Position numbers and translations under genes: made by a program | Shown: one piece after another, positions 37,144 through 44,941 of the stretch | How positions within the stretch are numbered: the first letter of the stretch is position 1 | Layout: each line of letters begins with the position of its first letter | Notes under the pieces: model-generated | What the model was told of the DNA's origin: nothing | The model's input: only the letters and a program-made list of their open reading frames with translations | Databases searched by the model: none | NCBI GenBank assembly: GCA_045654805.1 | Contig: JAZOOD010000060.1 | Span: forward strand, 18,077-82,076 | DNA from: CAZNKU01 sp045654805 | Lineage (GTDB): Bacteria > Bacillota > Clostridia > Monoglobales > Firm-18 | Length of the DNA stretch: 64,000 bases | Direction: 5' to 3'

Positions 37144-38529
37144 TCAATTATGTAAATATACCTTTTCCCTTGTCTGACAGGAGAAAATCAAAATTTGATT
37201 CTTCAAAGTTTTTAAATACTCCATTGCCTTTTCTAATCTTTCATCATCATAAAGAGCAAAGGCGTCATCAAGCACAACAGGCATATTATCGCCGATTAGG
37301 CTCACCAAAGCCATACGAAGTGAAAAATATATCTGGTCATATGTTCCGCTGCTTAAATATTCGCTTGTGACAAGCATATTATCTGCATTACGTACTGTTA
37401 TTTTATAGTCCTCATCTACCATAAAATCCACGTACTTTCCGTCAGTTATCTTTTTAAAGATACTGCACGCAATACCGTTAAGACGGGGAGCATAATCCAT
37501 CTGCAATTGTTCAAATGCTTGTCCCAGAGCACCCTTGGCATAATTCAAATCTGCAAGCGCCTTGTTGTATTTTTTAAGCTTTTGATTATATTCATCTATT
37601 TGTGAAACATCGGTGGAATCATACTGCTTTTGCAAAGTATCAAGTCTGCTTTCGTAAAATCCCACCTGCTTAGCCTGTTCTATAACAGTAGCGGTTTTTT
37701 TGCGGAATTTCATCGTAAATATTACACCCACAGCAACGAAAAGTGCAAGAAATATTATCAAAACTGCTTTAAATCCAAACACCGCAACAGAAATTGCCGA
37801 CAAAACTGCAGGCAACCATGCAAGTAAAAGATATTTTTGTGAAACTTTACCCAAATCCTGCTTTTCAAGATTTTTCAGATTTTCTTTACATTCTGTAATC
37901 TCATTCTGAATTTTTGTCCGCTCGGCATTTTTTAACACTAATTCATTAATTACAGCCTGAGTATAATTTATCTTACCCCTCGGACCGTTCAAATCCTTAA
38001 TTGCACTGTCAAGAATATTTACCGCATTGCGGTATGAATAATCCTCATCACTGCTTTGGCTAAGATTAATAAGCTTACTCTGTATTTCGGATGACTTACT
38101 TTCATCAATTTTAGCCGTAAGTTGTTTAATATAACAAGTGTTTTCAAAAGTATCACCGCTTATGCCAAACATAACTTCGCCCACATTATCAACGCTGTAT
38201 TCAGCAATCCTTGCCCCGCTCAGTGCATTAAAAACATCTATCTTGTCATCGGTTTTACGCATACCGAAAGTTCGCTTGATTATGTATTCCGTTTCACCGC
38301 ATTTTACGGTCATTTCACCGCCCATTGAGGTGTGTCCAAATGGCATATATTTTTTACGCTGATTAAATCTTAAGGAATTTACACCAAAAAGCATTACCCT
38401 TATAAATTCTGCAATAGTTGATTTGCCACTTTCATTAGGCATAGCAATGACGTTCAATCCCTCGTTAAGCTGCACGCTCTTTCCCATAAGGCATCCAAAA
38501 TGATTAATATATATACTTTTTATTATCAT
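37144..38529 (-). CDS. Membrane-anchored Rad50/SbcC-like AAA ATPase (YhaN type), short
   Basis: 461 aa. The N-terminal ATPase half has NESGKSTIAEFIRVMLFG (Walker A) near residue 35, and the C-terminal half has YLSSGTYDQIYFSLRMAL (signature-like) and PVVLDDAFALYDDERL (Walker B). Instead of the several hundred residues of coiled coil in Rad50/SbcC, the middle has short coiled stretches around two adjacent hydrophobic segments (about residues 230-275). That places it at the membrane, like Bacillus YhaN but half its length. ATGA overlap with the nuclease gene suggests a complex with that protein. It is presumably a DNA-end processing factor; inference from family. Confidence 0.8.
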   Translation of the reverse strand: MIIKSIYINHFGCLMGKSVQLNEGLNVIAMPNESGKSTIAEFIRVMLFGVNSLRFNQRKKYMPFGHTSMGGEMTVKCGETEYIIKRTFGMRKTDDKIDVFNALSGARIAEYSVDNVGEVMFGISGDTFENTCYIKQLTAKIDESKSSEIQSKLINLSQSSDEDYSYRNAVNILDSAIKDLNGPRGKINYTQAVINELVLKNAERTKIQNEITECKENLKNLEKQDLGKVSQKYLLLAWLPAVLSAISVAVFGFKAVLIIFLALFVAVGVIFTMKFRKKTATVIEQAKQVGFYESRLDTLQKQYDSTDVSQIDEYNQKLKKYNKALADLNYAKGALGQAFEQLQMDYAPRLNGIACSIFKKITDGKYVDFMVDEDYKITVRNADNMLVTSEYLSSGTYDQIYFSLRMALVSLIGDNMPVVLDDAFALYDDERLEKAMEYLKTLKNQILIFSCQTREKVYLHN

Positions 38530-39548
38530 TCTATACGCACCTTCTCTCCGCGAAGGGCAACAAGCCCATACTTTAATGCATCCTCATTAGCACAATTTTC
38601 AATAAACAAATTTTTAAGGGAATATCCATCATCAGAATATTCTTCGGCGTTATCCTCTACTTCAATGTAATAATATTCTTTTTCCAAAAAGTCCTTTATA
38701 AAACCGCAATCAACAAAAGTATTTTTTGTACCCGTTAAAACTATGCGGTAAGCATTTTCCGTACCCGACAAAACTGAAACTGTTTTTTCTGCAATTTCAA
38801 GATTATCCTTTGCGTCGGATATATCCACCTCTGTACATATATACTGTCTGCTGCACAGTGGCACAAATCGGCAATTTGCATAACCCTTTCCTACCTCGGC
38901 AATAATTACACCCTTTTCACCACATTCATCAAAGGCTCTGCCCTCGGGAATACCGCAATATGCATATGTAGTTGCCCCCGCAACGTTAAAACCAGTATGT
39001 GAATGCGTGTGTCCTAATGCAACATAATCCATTTTGCTACCTTTTATATTATCCTCGCTTATTGGGTTATATGTGCTGTGGCTTGCTATATCGCCGTGTA
39101 TAAGCAAAATATTTATATTGTTTTCATCATCGGCACAAAAACCCTCTATGGTACATATATCACAGTGCTCTTCTTCAAAGCTGACACCATAAATGTCAAC
39201 ATTATCCATACTTACCTTTTCAATATAATTATTAAATACATATACATTAGACGGAAAATTATACTTTAAACTATAATCGTGGTTACCAAGAACAACAAAC
39301 ACTTTTATATGATTGATTTTTTCAAGCTGTTGAGTCATAAAATCCAAGGTTCCCGCATCAGGATTGCTATTTTCAAACAAATCACCTGCAATGAGCATAG
39401 CATCAACATTTTCTTCATTGGCAAGATTGATTATATTTGTAAAAGTTTCCAAAAGCTCCCCCTTACGGCTTTGGGATTTTTTACCCATATTGAGCATAGG
39501 TGAACACAAATGTAAATCACCGGTATGCAATATCTTTATGCTGTCCAT
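38526..39548 (-). CDS. Mre11/SbcD-like exonuclease (YhaO type)
   Basis: 340 aa calcineurin-like phosphoesterase. Metal-binding blocks: HTGDLHL at the N-terminus, IAGDLFENS, VLGNHDY, LLIHGDI and GHTHSH. The C-terminal capping region is short. Together with the overlapping downstream ATPase it forms an Mre11-Rad50-like pair. AAGGAAG precedes the ATG. No other recombination gene is nearby. Confidence 0.87.
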   Translation of the reverse strand: MDSIKILHTGDLHLCSPMLNMGKKSQSRKGELLETFTNIINLANEENVDAMLIAGDLFENSNPDAGTLDFMTQQLEKINHIKVFVVLGNHDYSLKYNFPSNVYVFNNYIEKVSMDNVDIYGVSFEEEHCDICTIEGFCADDENNINILLIHGDIASHSTYNPISEDNIKGSKMDYVALGHTHSHTGFNVAGATTYAYCGIPEGRAFDECGEKGVIIAEVGKGYANCRFVPLCSRQYICTEVDISDAKDNLEIAEKTVSVLSGTENAYRIVLTGTKNTFVDCGFIKDFLEKEYYYIEVEDNAEEYSDDGYSLKNLFIENCANEDALKYGLVALRGEKVRIE

Positions 39549-39566
39549 AAATTCACTTCCTTTTTA

Positions 39567-39598
39567 AAATAGCACCAGTCCGCAAACTGATGCTATTT
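39567..39598 (-). terminator. Intrinsic terminator of the VanW gene
   Basis: Stem AAATAGCACCAGT / ACTGATGCTATTT (one mismatch), six-base loop, T4 on the minus strand; 4 bases past the stop. Confidence 0.75.
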
Positions 39599-39602
39599 AA
39601 AA

Positions 39603-41339
39603 TTATAATCCTGTATCAGATGTAGGCAATTCAGTTATATCAGGCTGTTCATCATTTTCATTATCTTCCGTAACAGAATCGTCCGGTTCAGTAACAACAG
39701 GTACATCATCCGGCAAATTTGTATCGTCGGTAATATCCGTACTGCCATCTGCATCCCCGTCAGTATTTTCTCCACCCTCCGGCAATTCTGTGGCTTCTCC
39801 TGTACCCACAAGGACAATTTTATTCATTGCAATATAAGTACTTTTGCCGATATGCTCACGTTTTTGCTCCACACCGTCTTTGTAATAAATCTTATAGGTA
39901 CTTACAACTGCACCATTTTGCCCGTTTTGCTTAACCTCTGTTGTACCAACAGGCAAATCCGGAGTTTCCTTTTGTACCTCCTTCTTTGCTATAGTTGAAT
40001 TTGTAACACTTACAACATCATATGTAAGAGATTTATCAACCTTTGTACCCATAATTTTTACTGTCAAATAACCACCGCTAGCATAAGCATCTATGCGTAT
40101 GGGATAATTAGTATCATTTTCAAAAATATAGTCCAAAGACCCGTAAACAACAGTAGCATCCTGACCAAGGGGAACATAAACAACTGTATAAGAATGATTT
40201 GTACGGGCAACAGTTTTAAGGTTAGCCCTTAACTGTGCACAGTATATGGTCGAGGAAACCTGACATATTCCTCCGCCAACACCTTCCTCTGTACCCTCGC
40301 CGGTATAAACAGTAGCATCAACAAATCCTCTGGCATATGTACGCGGACCTACTGCAGAATTATATGAAAATCTTTTACCGGGCATAATAATTGTACCGTT
40401 TACAAGTCTTGTAGCCAATGAAAGATTTTTTGTCCTGTTTACAAGCCTCATATCATATGCCGAAGTATATGTACCCAAAACATCCTGATAAAATTCTATA
40501 TCAAGGTCCTCTGTCCTGATTTCAGGATATGACGGCTGTACATCCATTGTAAACACACCATTATTTTCATTATAAAGCTTGATAAACTTATCCTTATCCG
40601 CTTTAATACCTATAACCTCCGGTATTATATAGGTGGATTCATCTTCATTAATTCCCACAGATGCATCCTTCGCCGGCCTGACAAGACGGTTGTAAAGCTC
40701 CATAGCAAACCCGTCATCTGATTTTTTTAAAATTATTGGAGTTACATTATCGTAAATATCATTTTCAGCATTTTCCAACACCTTATTCAATGTTTTCTCC
40801 ACAGACAATAGCTCATCAATTTTTGATGCATCTACATTGACAGATGTATAATCCGAATCAAATACAAACACGTTGTTTCCAGCTTCGCTTTCAGCACAAA
40901 AATGCAATAATCCTTCCTTTAAAGATTCATTATCCACATCAAGTGAAAACGGAACAGTTATTTTATCCTTATGTATAATTTTAGAGAAAACATTACCGGA
41001 CTTTTCAAAAGCATCCTTTGCTGTTTTATCAGCATCAACCTTAACCAAATCAAGTAATTCAATCTCATACACCTTATCCATATAGCTTACGGACACAGTT
41101 TTATTAAAATATTCTGCATTAAATTCCGTTTTTATCTTTTCTACTGCCTCATCAACAGTCAGTCCGCCTATATGCAGTGAATTAACGTAAACATTATCCG
41201 CCATAACTGTAGAATGATAAAAATGCATAAATCCAAATATTCCGGCAAAAATAATCGCTACAGCCATAACCGCAATAATTATAACAGTCTTTAGTTTTAA
41301 ATCTTTTCTCACCTTTCTGGCAGGTTTATCAGACATCAT
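39603..41339 (-). CDS. VanW-family surface protein with G5 domain
   Basis: 578 aa. One N-terminal membrane anchor (residues about 18-40) after a Lys/Arg-rich cytoplasmic head. Then a PG_binding_4 domain, a VanW domain (GKRFSYNSAVGPRTYARGF and GVGGGICQVSSTIYCAQL), a G5-like domain (TVKIMGTKVDKSL... to YKIYYKDGVEQ) and a disordered Asp/Pro/Thr-rich tail (TEPDDSVTEDNEND). Such proteins sit on the outer face and are thought to bind peptidoglycan; VanW itself has no proven function. ATG at 41339 or 41336, both after GGAGGG. Single-gene unit. Confidence 0.85.
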   Translation of the reverse strand: MMSDKPARKVRKDLKLKTVIIIAVMAVAIIFAGIFGFMHFYHSTVMADNVYVNSLHIGGLTVDEAVEKIKTEFNAEYFNKTVSVSYMDKVYEIELLDLVKVDADKTAKDAFEKSGNVFSKIIHKDKITVPFSLDVDNESLKEGLLHFCAESEAGNNVFVFDSDYTSVNVDASKIDELLSVEKTLNKVLENAENDIYDNVTPIILKKSDDGFAMELYNRLVRPAKDASVGINEDESTYIIPEVIGIKADKDKFIKLYNENNGVFTMDVQPSYPEIRTEDLDIEFYQDVLGTYTSAYDMRLVNRTKNLSLATRLVNGTIIMPGKRFSYNSAVGPRTYARGFVDATVYTGEGTEEGVGGGICQVSSTIYCAQLRANLKTVARTNHSYTVVYVPLGQDATVVYGSLDYIFENDTNYPIRIDAYASGGYLTVKIMGTKVDKSLTYDVVSVTNSTIAKKEVQKETPDLPVGTTEVKQNGQNGAVVSTYKIYYKDGVEQKREHIGKSTYIAMNKIVLVGTGEATELPEGGENTDGDADGSTDITDDTNLPDDVPVVTEPDDSVTEDNENDEQPDITELPTSDTGL

Positions 41340-41365
41340 TGCCCCTCCAAATCATATTTGAATAT

Positions 41366-41394
41366 ATTATATCAATATTTGTACTGCAAGTCAA
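41366..41394 (-). promoter_or_regulatory. Promoter of the VanW gene
   Basis: Minus strand TTGACT (41389-41394), 17-bp spacer, TATAAT (41366-41371). Confidence 0.8.
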
Positions 41395-41448
41395 TGAATT
41401 ATATTCGATTGGATTATACAAATTATTCCTGATTTTATAATGATAAAT

Positions 41449-41477
41449 TTGACTTTTTAATCAAATTGTGATAGTAT
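41449..41477 (+). promoter_or_regulatory. Promoter of tadA, leaving almost no leader
   Basis: TTGACT (41449-41454), 17-bp spacer, TAGTAT (41472-41477). Initiation 6-8 bases further would start within 3 bases of the tadA ATG at 41487. Confidence 0.65.
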
Positions 41478-41486
41478 CACCTTACT

Positions 41487-41924
41487 ATGTTTAATAAATA
41501 TATGGATATTGCCATTAACGAGGCAAAAAAAGCCCTTGACAGCGGGGAAATCCCTGTAGGGGCAGTTATAGTAAAAGATAATATTGTAATAGCAAAAGGA
41601 CACAACACAAGAGAGGGCAAGCAGAATGTACTTGCGCACGCAGAGATTTCCGTAATAAACGAAGCGTGCAAAAGGATAGGAAATTGGAGACTGGAGGATT
41701 GTGATTTATATGTAACCTTAGAGCCCTGTCCAATGTGTACAGGTGCCATTTTGCAATCCAGAATAAAAAATGTGTATTTTGGCGCATACAGTACCGATAA
41801 CGGCTGTATGGGCACGGTAATAAACCTGCCAAACCTGCTTAAAAACAATTCGTTAACAGTATATGGCGGTATTATGGAGAATGAATGCACAAAATTAATA
41901 AAAGATTTTTTTAACAACAAATAA
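41487..41924 (+). CDS. tadA: tRNA-specific adenosine deaminase
   Basis: 145 aa zinc deaminase converting A34 to inosine in tRNA-Arg. HAEISVINEA and EPCPMCTGAI supply the zinc ligands and catalytic Glu; the length is normal. There is no Shine-Dalgarno sequence before the ATG, and the promoter would put the transcript start at or just before it, suggesting leaderless translation. It is flanked by the divergent VanW gene and a convergent nucleotidyltransferase gene. Confidence 0.94.
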   Translation: MFNKYMDIAINEAKKALDSGEIPVGAVIVKDNIVIAKGHNTREGKQNVLAHAEISVINEACKRIGNWRLEDCDLYVTLEPCPMCTGAILQSRIKNVYFGAYSTDNGCMGTVINLPNLLKNNSLTVYGGIMENECTKLIKDFFNNK

Positions 41925-41941
41925 AGGACTATCATTTTAAT

Positions 41942-41976
41942 ATGCACCCCAAAAGTGTTTAACTTTTGGGGTGCAT
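41942..41976. terminator. Strong hairpin between tadA and the nucleotidyltransferase gene
   Basis: Perfect 15-bp stem ATGCACCCCAAAAGT / ACTTTTGGGGTGCAT with a five-base loop between convergent genes. No T run on either side, so termination would rely on stem strength. Confidence 0.65.
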
Positions 41977-41996
41977 ATCATATTAATATCACTTTT

Positions 41997-42824
41997 TTAA
42001 TATATTTTTTTACTTGCAAGAGCCTGTCTTACAAGCTCAAGCTCTTCTTTATATGTCATTCCGTACCACTTTTCGTCAGTAGTGAGCATTTTAACCTCTA
42101 TCATACCACGGCTTATCATACTGTCGATAAGTCCTGGAAGGAAATACTCACCCTTAAGTGGATTTTCAAGATTATTCAAAAATTCTACGAAGCCCTTTTC
42201 AAGCTCCTCAAAAATACTTGGCTGAAGCCCCCACATATTCATAGAAACCAAAGTATCTAAAGGTATGCCTGAATTTTTATCCAAAGCAGTATGTTCAGTA
42301 ACCTTTGTAAGGAAACCTCCCTCAGACTCACATACACCGCGGGAAACGGTACCGTTTTCACTAAGGGTATTACCCAGCTTAAAACCTACCATACAGGCAG
42401 GAGTACCTTCAAGTAAGGCATCAGCAAGAATTTTCATACTGTTTGTACCATAGTAGTCATCAGCATTAATAACTGCAAACGGAGTTGCAACCTTATCCTT
42501 TGCACACAAAAGTGCGTGTCCTGTACCCCATGGCTTTTCCCTTCCCTCGGGTACTGAAAAACCCTCAGGTAAATCATTAATATCCTGATAAGCGTATTCC
42601 GTCTTTATAATCTTTTCAGTTCTTTTGCCGATAGTATTACGGAAATCCTCCTCGTGTTCCTTCTTTATTATGTACACAACCTTGTTAAAGCCCGCATTTA
42701 CTGCATCACTAACAGAATAGTCAAGAATAAACTCCCCATTTTCACCTACAGGCTGAAGCTGTTTAAGACCGCCAAAACGGCTCCCCATACCGGCTGCAAG
42801 AACTACAAGTGTTAAATCCTTCAT
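41997..42824 (-). CDS. Sugar-phosphate nucleotidyltransferase family protein
   Basis: 275 aa. N-terminal VVLAAGMGSRFGGLKQL is the nucleotide-binding signature, NADDYYG the metal/product site. The fold is that of RmlA/GalU-type NTP transferases that charge a sugar 1-phosphate for glycan synthesis. The exact sugar and nucleotide cannot be assigned. AAGGAG lies upstream. Single-gene unit; its promoter region contains the palindrome at 42863-42884. Confidence 0.8.
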   Translation of the reverse strand: MKDLTLVVLAAGMGSRFGGLKQLQPVGENGEFILDYSVSDAVNAGFNKVVYIIKKEHEEDFRNTIGKRTEKIIKTEYAYQDINDLPEGFSVPEGREKPWGTGHALLCAKDKVATPFAVINADDYYGTNSMKILADALLEGTPACMVGFKLGNTLSENGTVSRGVCESEGGFLTKVTEHTALDKNSGIPLDTLVSMNMWGLQPSIFEELEKGFVEFLNNLENPLKGEYFLPGLIDSMISRGMIEVKMLTTDEKWYGMTYKEELELVRQALASKKIY

Positions 42825-42862
42825 AAAATCAAACTCCTTATATTATGTTTTAGTTTAAAAGA

Positions 42863-42884
42863 ATTTAAATATTAATATTTAAAT
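42863..42884. repeat. Perfect 22-bp AT palindrome upstream of the nucleotidyltransferase gene
   Basis: ATTTAAATATT and its exact reverse complement, without spacer, 40 bases before the start codon. It may be an operator or a chance AT-rich palindrome in the leader. Confidence 0.4.
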
Positions 42885-42976
42885 GCAAAATATTAATATC
42901 ATTATATCATACCTAATTTAAAAAGTATATATTTTTATCAAATTTTTCTTTGATATCAAATAATTTGGAGATTAGA

Positions 42977-43072
42977 ATGTTAAAAAAATTGTGGCAAATT
43001 CGAAATATAATGACCCGAATTAATTTTAACATAGTACAAAAGAATAACGGGAGGTTCTTCGGTAAATTTTAA
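42977..43072 (+). CDS. Possible 31-aa basic peptide
   Basis: ATG follows GGAG by six bases and opens a frame starting MLKKLWQIRNIMTRINF and ending GRFFGKF. It is strongly basic (Lys/Arg) with few acidic residues. The coding region also contains an inverted repeat (ATGTTAAAA at 42977 and TTTTAACAT at 43024). Not recognised. The good ribosome-binding site is the only support; it may be a remnant. The rest of the interval 42825-43092 shows no gene. Confidence 0.3.
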   Translation: MLKKLWQIRNIMTRINFNIVQKNNGRFFGKF

Positions 43073-43092
43073 AAATAATATTAAATAATATA

Positions 43093-43121
43093 TTGACTAA
43101 GAGCAATATTTGTTATAAAAT
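43093..43121 (+). promoter_or_regulatory. Promoter of tRNA-Thr
   Basis: TTGACT (43093-43098), 17-bp spacer, TAAAAT (43116-43121), 40 bases before the tRNA. Confidence 0.75.
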
Positions 43122-43161
43122 ATTAGAAGAAATCAAGACATTAAAAAGTTCTGCATATTAT

Positions 43162-43237
43162 GCTAGTGTGGCGCAGTTGGTAGCGCAATTGATTCGTAAT
43201 CAATAGGCCGAGGGTTCAAGTCCCTTCACTAGCTCCA
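43162..43237 (+). tRNA. tRNA-Thr(CGT)
   Basis: 76 bases including an encoded CCA. Acceptor stem GCTAGTG / CACTAGC, D-arm GCGC-AGTTGGTA-GCGC, anticodon stem ATTGA / TCAAT with loop TTCGTAA (anticodon CGT at 43195-43197, reading ACG), T-arm GAGGG-TTCAAGT-CCCTT. All arms pair. Followed 5 bases later by an intrinsic terminator. Confidence 0.96.
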
Positions 43238-43241
43238 TAAG

Positions 43242-43276
43242 AAAAAGGTTATTCCCATTGGGAATAACCTTTTTTA
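43242..43276. terminator. Bidirectional terminator after tRNA-Thr
   Basis: Perfect 15-bp stem AAAAAGGTTATTCCC / GGGAATAACCTTTTT, three-base loop; serves the tRNA (plus) and the secreted-protein gene (minus). Confidence 0.92.
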
Positions 43277-43279
43277 AAA

Positions 43280-44560
43280 CTAATTAATAGTGCCACTAGC
43301 ATTTGCAACCAAAGGAATAGCTGATGTCAAACCATCAAATAAGAAAGCTTTATAATTCTTTCCATTAGCTGCAGATAACTCGCATGTCAATGTTCTGCAA
43401 TCTCCAACAGTAGAAGGTGTTGATGATGTTTTAATCACAAAAGTACCGTCATTCTTCCACAAAGCTATTATTAAGCAAGGGTTTGCAACATTATTATTAC
43501 CATATATATTAGCAGTAGCTGTAACACTGCCACTAGCAGCTGTTGCATTTAATTCAATACGTTCAGGGTCACCAGTCCATACAGTCGGAAAATTAGTATT
43601 ATCCAAAAGTCTTAGTGAAATTTCATCAAAATATGTGTCATCATCGGTAGAAGATGCAGTTCCGATAAATAATTCCAATCTAGCATCATTGGTTGAAAAA
43701 GCTAGTGCATTCGTTGTTGTAGAAGTCCAAGTTCCTCCGCTCTGTTTATCAGAAACATCAGCATAGTAATATGAAACCTGTGTATTATCAAGGTAAGTAG
43801 CAACTTGTAGTTTATCGGTATCTACATCATAGTGCCATCTTATTTCCCAAGTATACCATTTATCAGCATCCATCTCTACTGCCTTGGTCCAACCATTATC
43901 AAACATACCAGATACAGTAGGATCACCTGTTACATAGCCTTTTCCGGAAGTTTCATTATAAGTATAGTTAATAGCCATACCATTAGCAGCTGAATGAAGC
44001 TGTCCTGCATCCATCTTCTGAGATATTGTTCTAGGTGCAGCTTTAGTTTCCGCCGGAATATAAACCTCAGATTTAAAAGAAAGAACATTATCTGCTATAG
44101 AATTTGTTCCACCAGCAACAAGAGAAAAAGTTCCGGGTTTAACTGAATTTCTAAAAAGATAATACGAAATCGCGTAATACATATTGTTTGTATCACTAGC
44201 AGGTTTAACAGCTCCGGAAGCATACTCCATAGTAGCTAAAGTACCTGATCCCAAACCAGTAGTTCCAAAAGTGAAAATTTTACTATTAGCATTATGGTTA
44301 CTATCCAAAATACCTTGTGGGTACTTGGTTGTATCTGTTTCCTCAACACCATTCACAGTATATTTTTTTGTAGTAGTATAGGAAAATAGATCACCAGCAG
44401 TTAATGCAGTAGACTTATCAAAAGAATATAGCTGACCATCAAAAAGCCTAAAAGTCTTAACCGGCTCAGATGCAGCAGAAACATTGATACCTGCAAAACA
44501 ACTGCATGACAAAAGTGTTGCCATTGCAACTGTGATTGCAATTAATCTTTTCAATTTCAT
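43280..44560 (-). CDS. Secreted LamG/concanavalin-like protein of unknown function
   Basis: 426 aa with a signal peptide (MKLKRLIAITVAMATLLSCS, cleavage likely after VSA near residue 29). A beta-rich region (residues about 40-330) contains the WYTWEIRWHYDVDTDKLQV stretch and FDEISLRLLD typical of LamG/ConA-type jelly rolls. It is followed by a C-terminal immunoglobulin-like part (TATANIYGNNNVANPCLIIA). No catalytic motif and no wall anchor is seen, so it may be released or bound through other proteins. AAGGGGG precedes the ATG and a good promoter lies upstream. Possibly a polysaccharide-binding protein. Confidence 0.65.
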   Translation of the reverse strand: MKLKRLIAITVAMATLLSCSCFAGINVSAASEPVKTFRLFDGQLYSFDKSTALTAGDLFSYTTTKKYTVNGVEETDTTKYPQGILDSNHNANSKIFTFGTTGLGSGTLATMEYASGAVKPASDTNNMYYAISYYLFRNSVKPGTFSLVAGGTNSIADNVLSFKSEVYIPAETKAAPRTISQKMDAGQLHSAANGMAINYTYNETSGKGYVTGDPTVSGMFDNGWTKAVEMDADKWYTWEIRWHYDVDTDKLQVATYLDNTQVSYYYADVSDKQSGGTWTSTTTNALAFSTNDARLELFIGTASSTDDDTYFDEISLRLLDNTNFPTVWTGDPERIELNATAASGSVTATANIYGNNNVANPCLIIALWKNDGTFVIKTSSTPSTVGDCRTLTCELSAANGKNYKAFLFDGLTSAIPLVANASGTIN

Positions 44561-44596
44561 TATAAAATGACCCCCTTAAAATAATCGTTTTGTATA

Positions 44597-44625
44597 ATTA
44601 TAGCATTGAGCATTGTTATTTTCAA
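44597..44625 (-). promoter_or_regulatory. Promoter of the secreted LamG-like protein gene
   Basis: Minus strand TTGAAA (44620-44625), 17-bp spacer, TATAAT (44597-44602), leader about 30 bases. The rest of 44626-44833 shows no gene. Confidence 0.75.
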
Positions 44626-44833
44626 TAGACAACTTGCACAAAAAACAAATACATTTTTTGCTATTTTAACAATTTTGTTACAATGTAATATGGTAATTTA
44701 TACAAAAATCTGCTAATTATACATTAAAATGCAATTAAAATTCCTTGATTTTAGCTTTAATTGGTTGCGATATGATTAATAACCTCACGATATATAACAA
44801 AATCACAAATTTCGACATAAATTTATATCGCTG

Positions 44834-44865
44834 AAAAAAGCGTACTGAAATCCTGTACGCTTTTT
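44834..44865 (-). terminator. Intrinsic terminator of the 1531-aa SLH protein gene
   Basis: Perfect 11-bp stem AAAAAGCGTAC / GTACGCTTTTT with a nine-base loop, T6 on the minus strand; about 75 bases past the stop. Confidence 0.88.
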
Positions 44866-44941
44866 CATATAAGTACGATACAATTTTACTCCCCGTTGAT
44901 TTTGCCTTAATTTTAAGCGGGTTTCAACACTTTTGTCCTAA

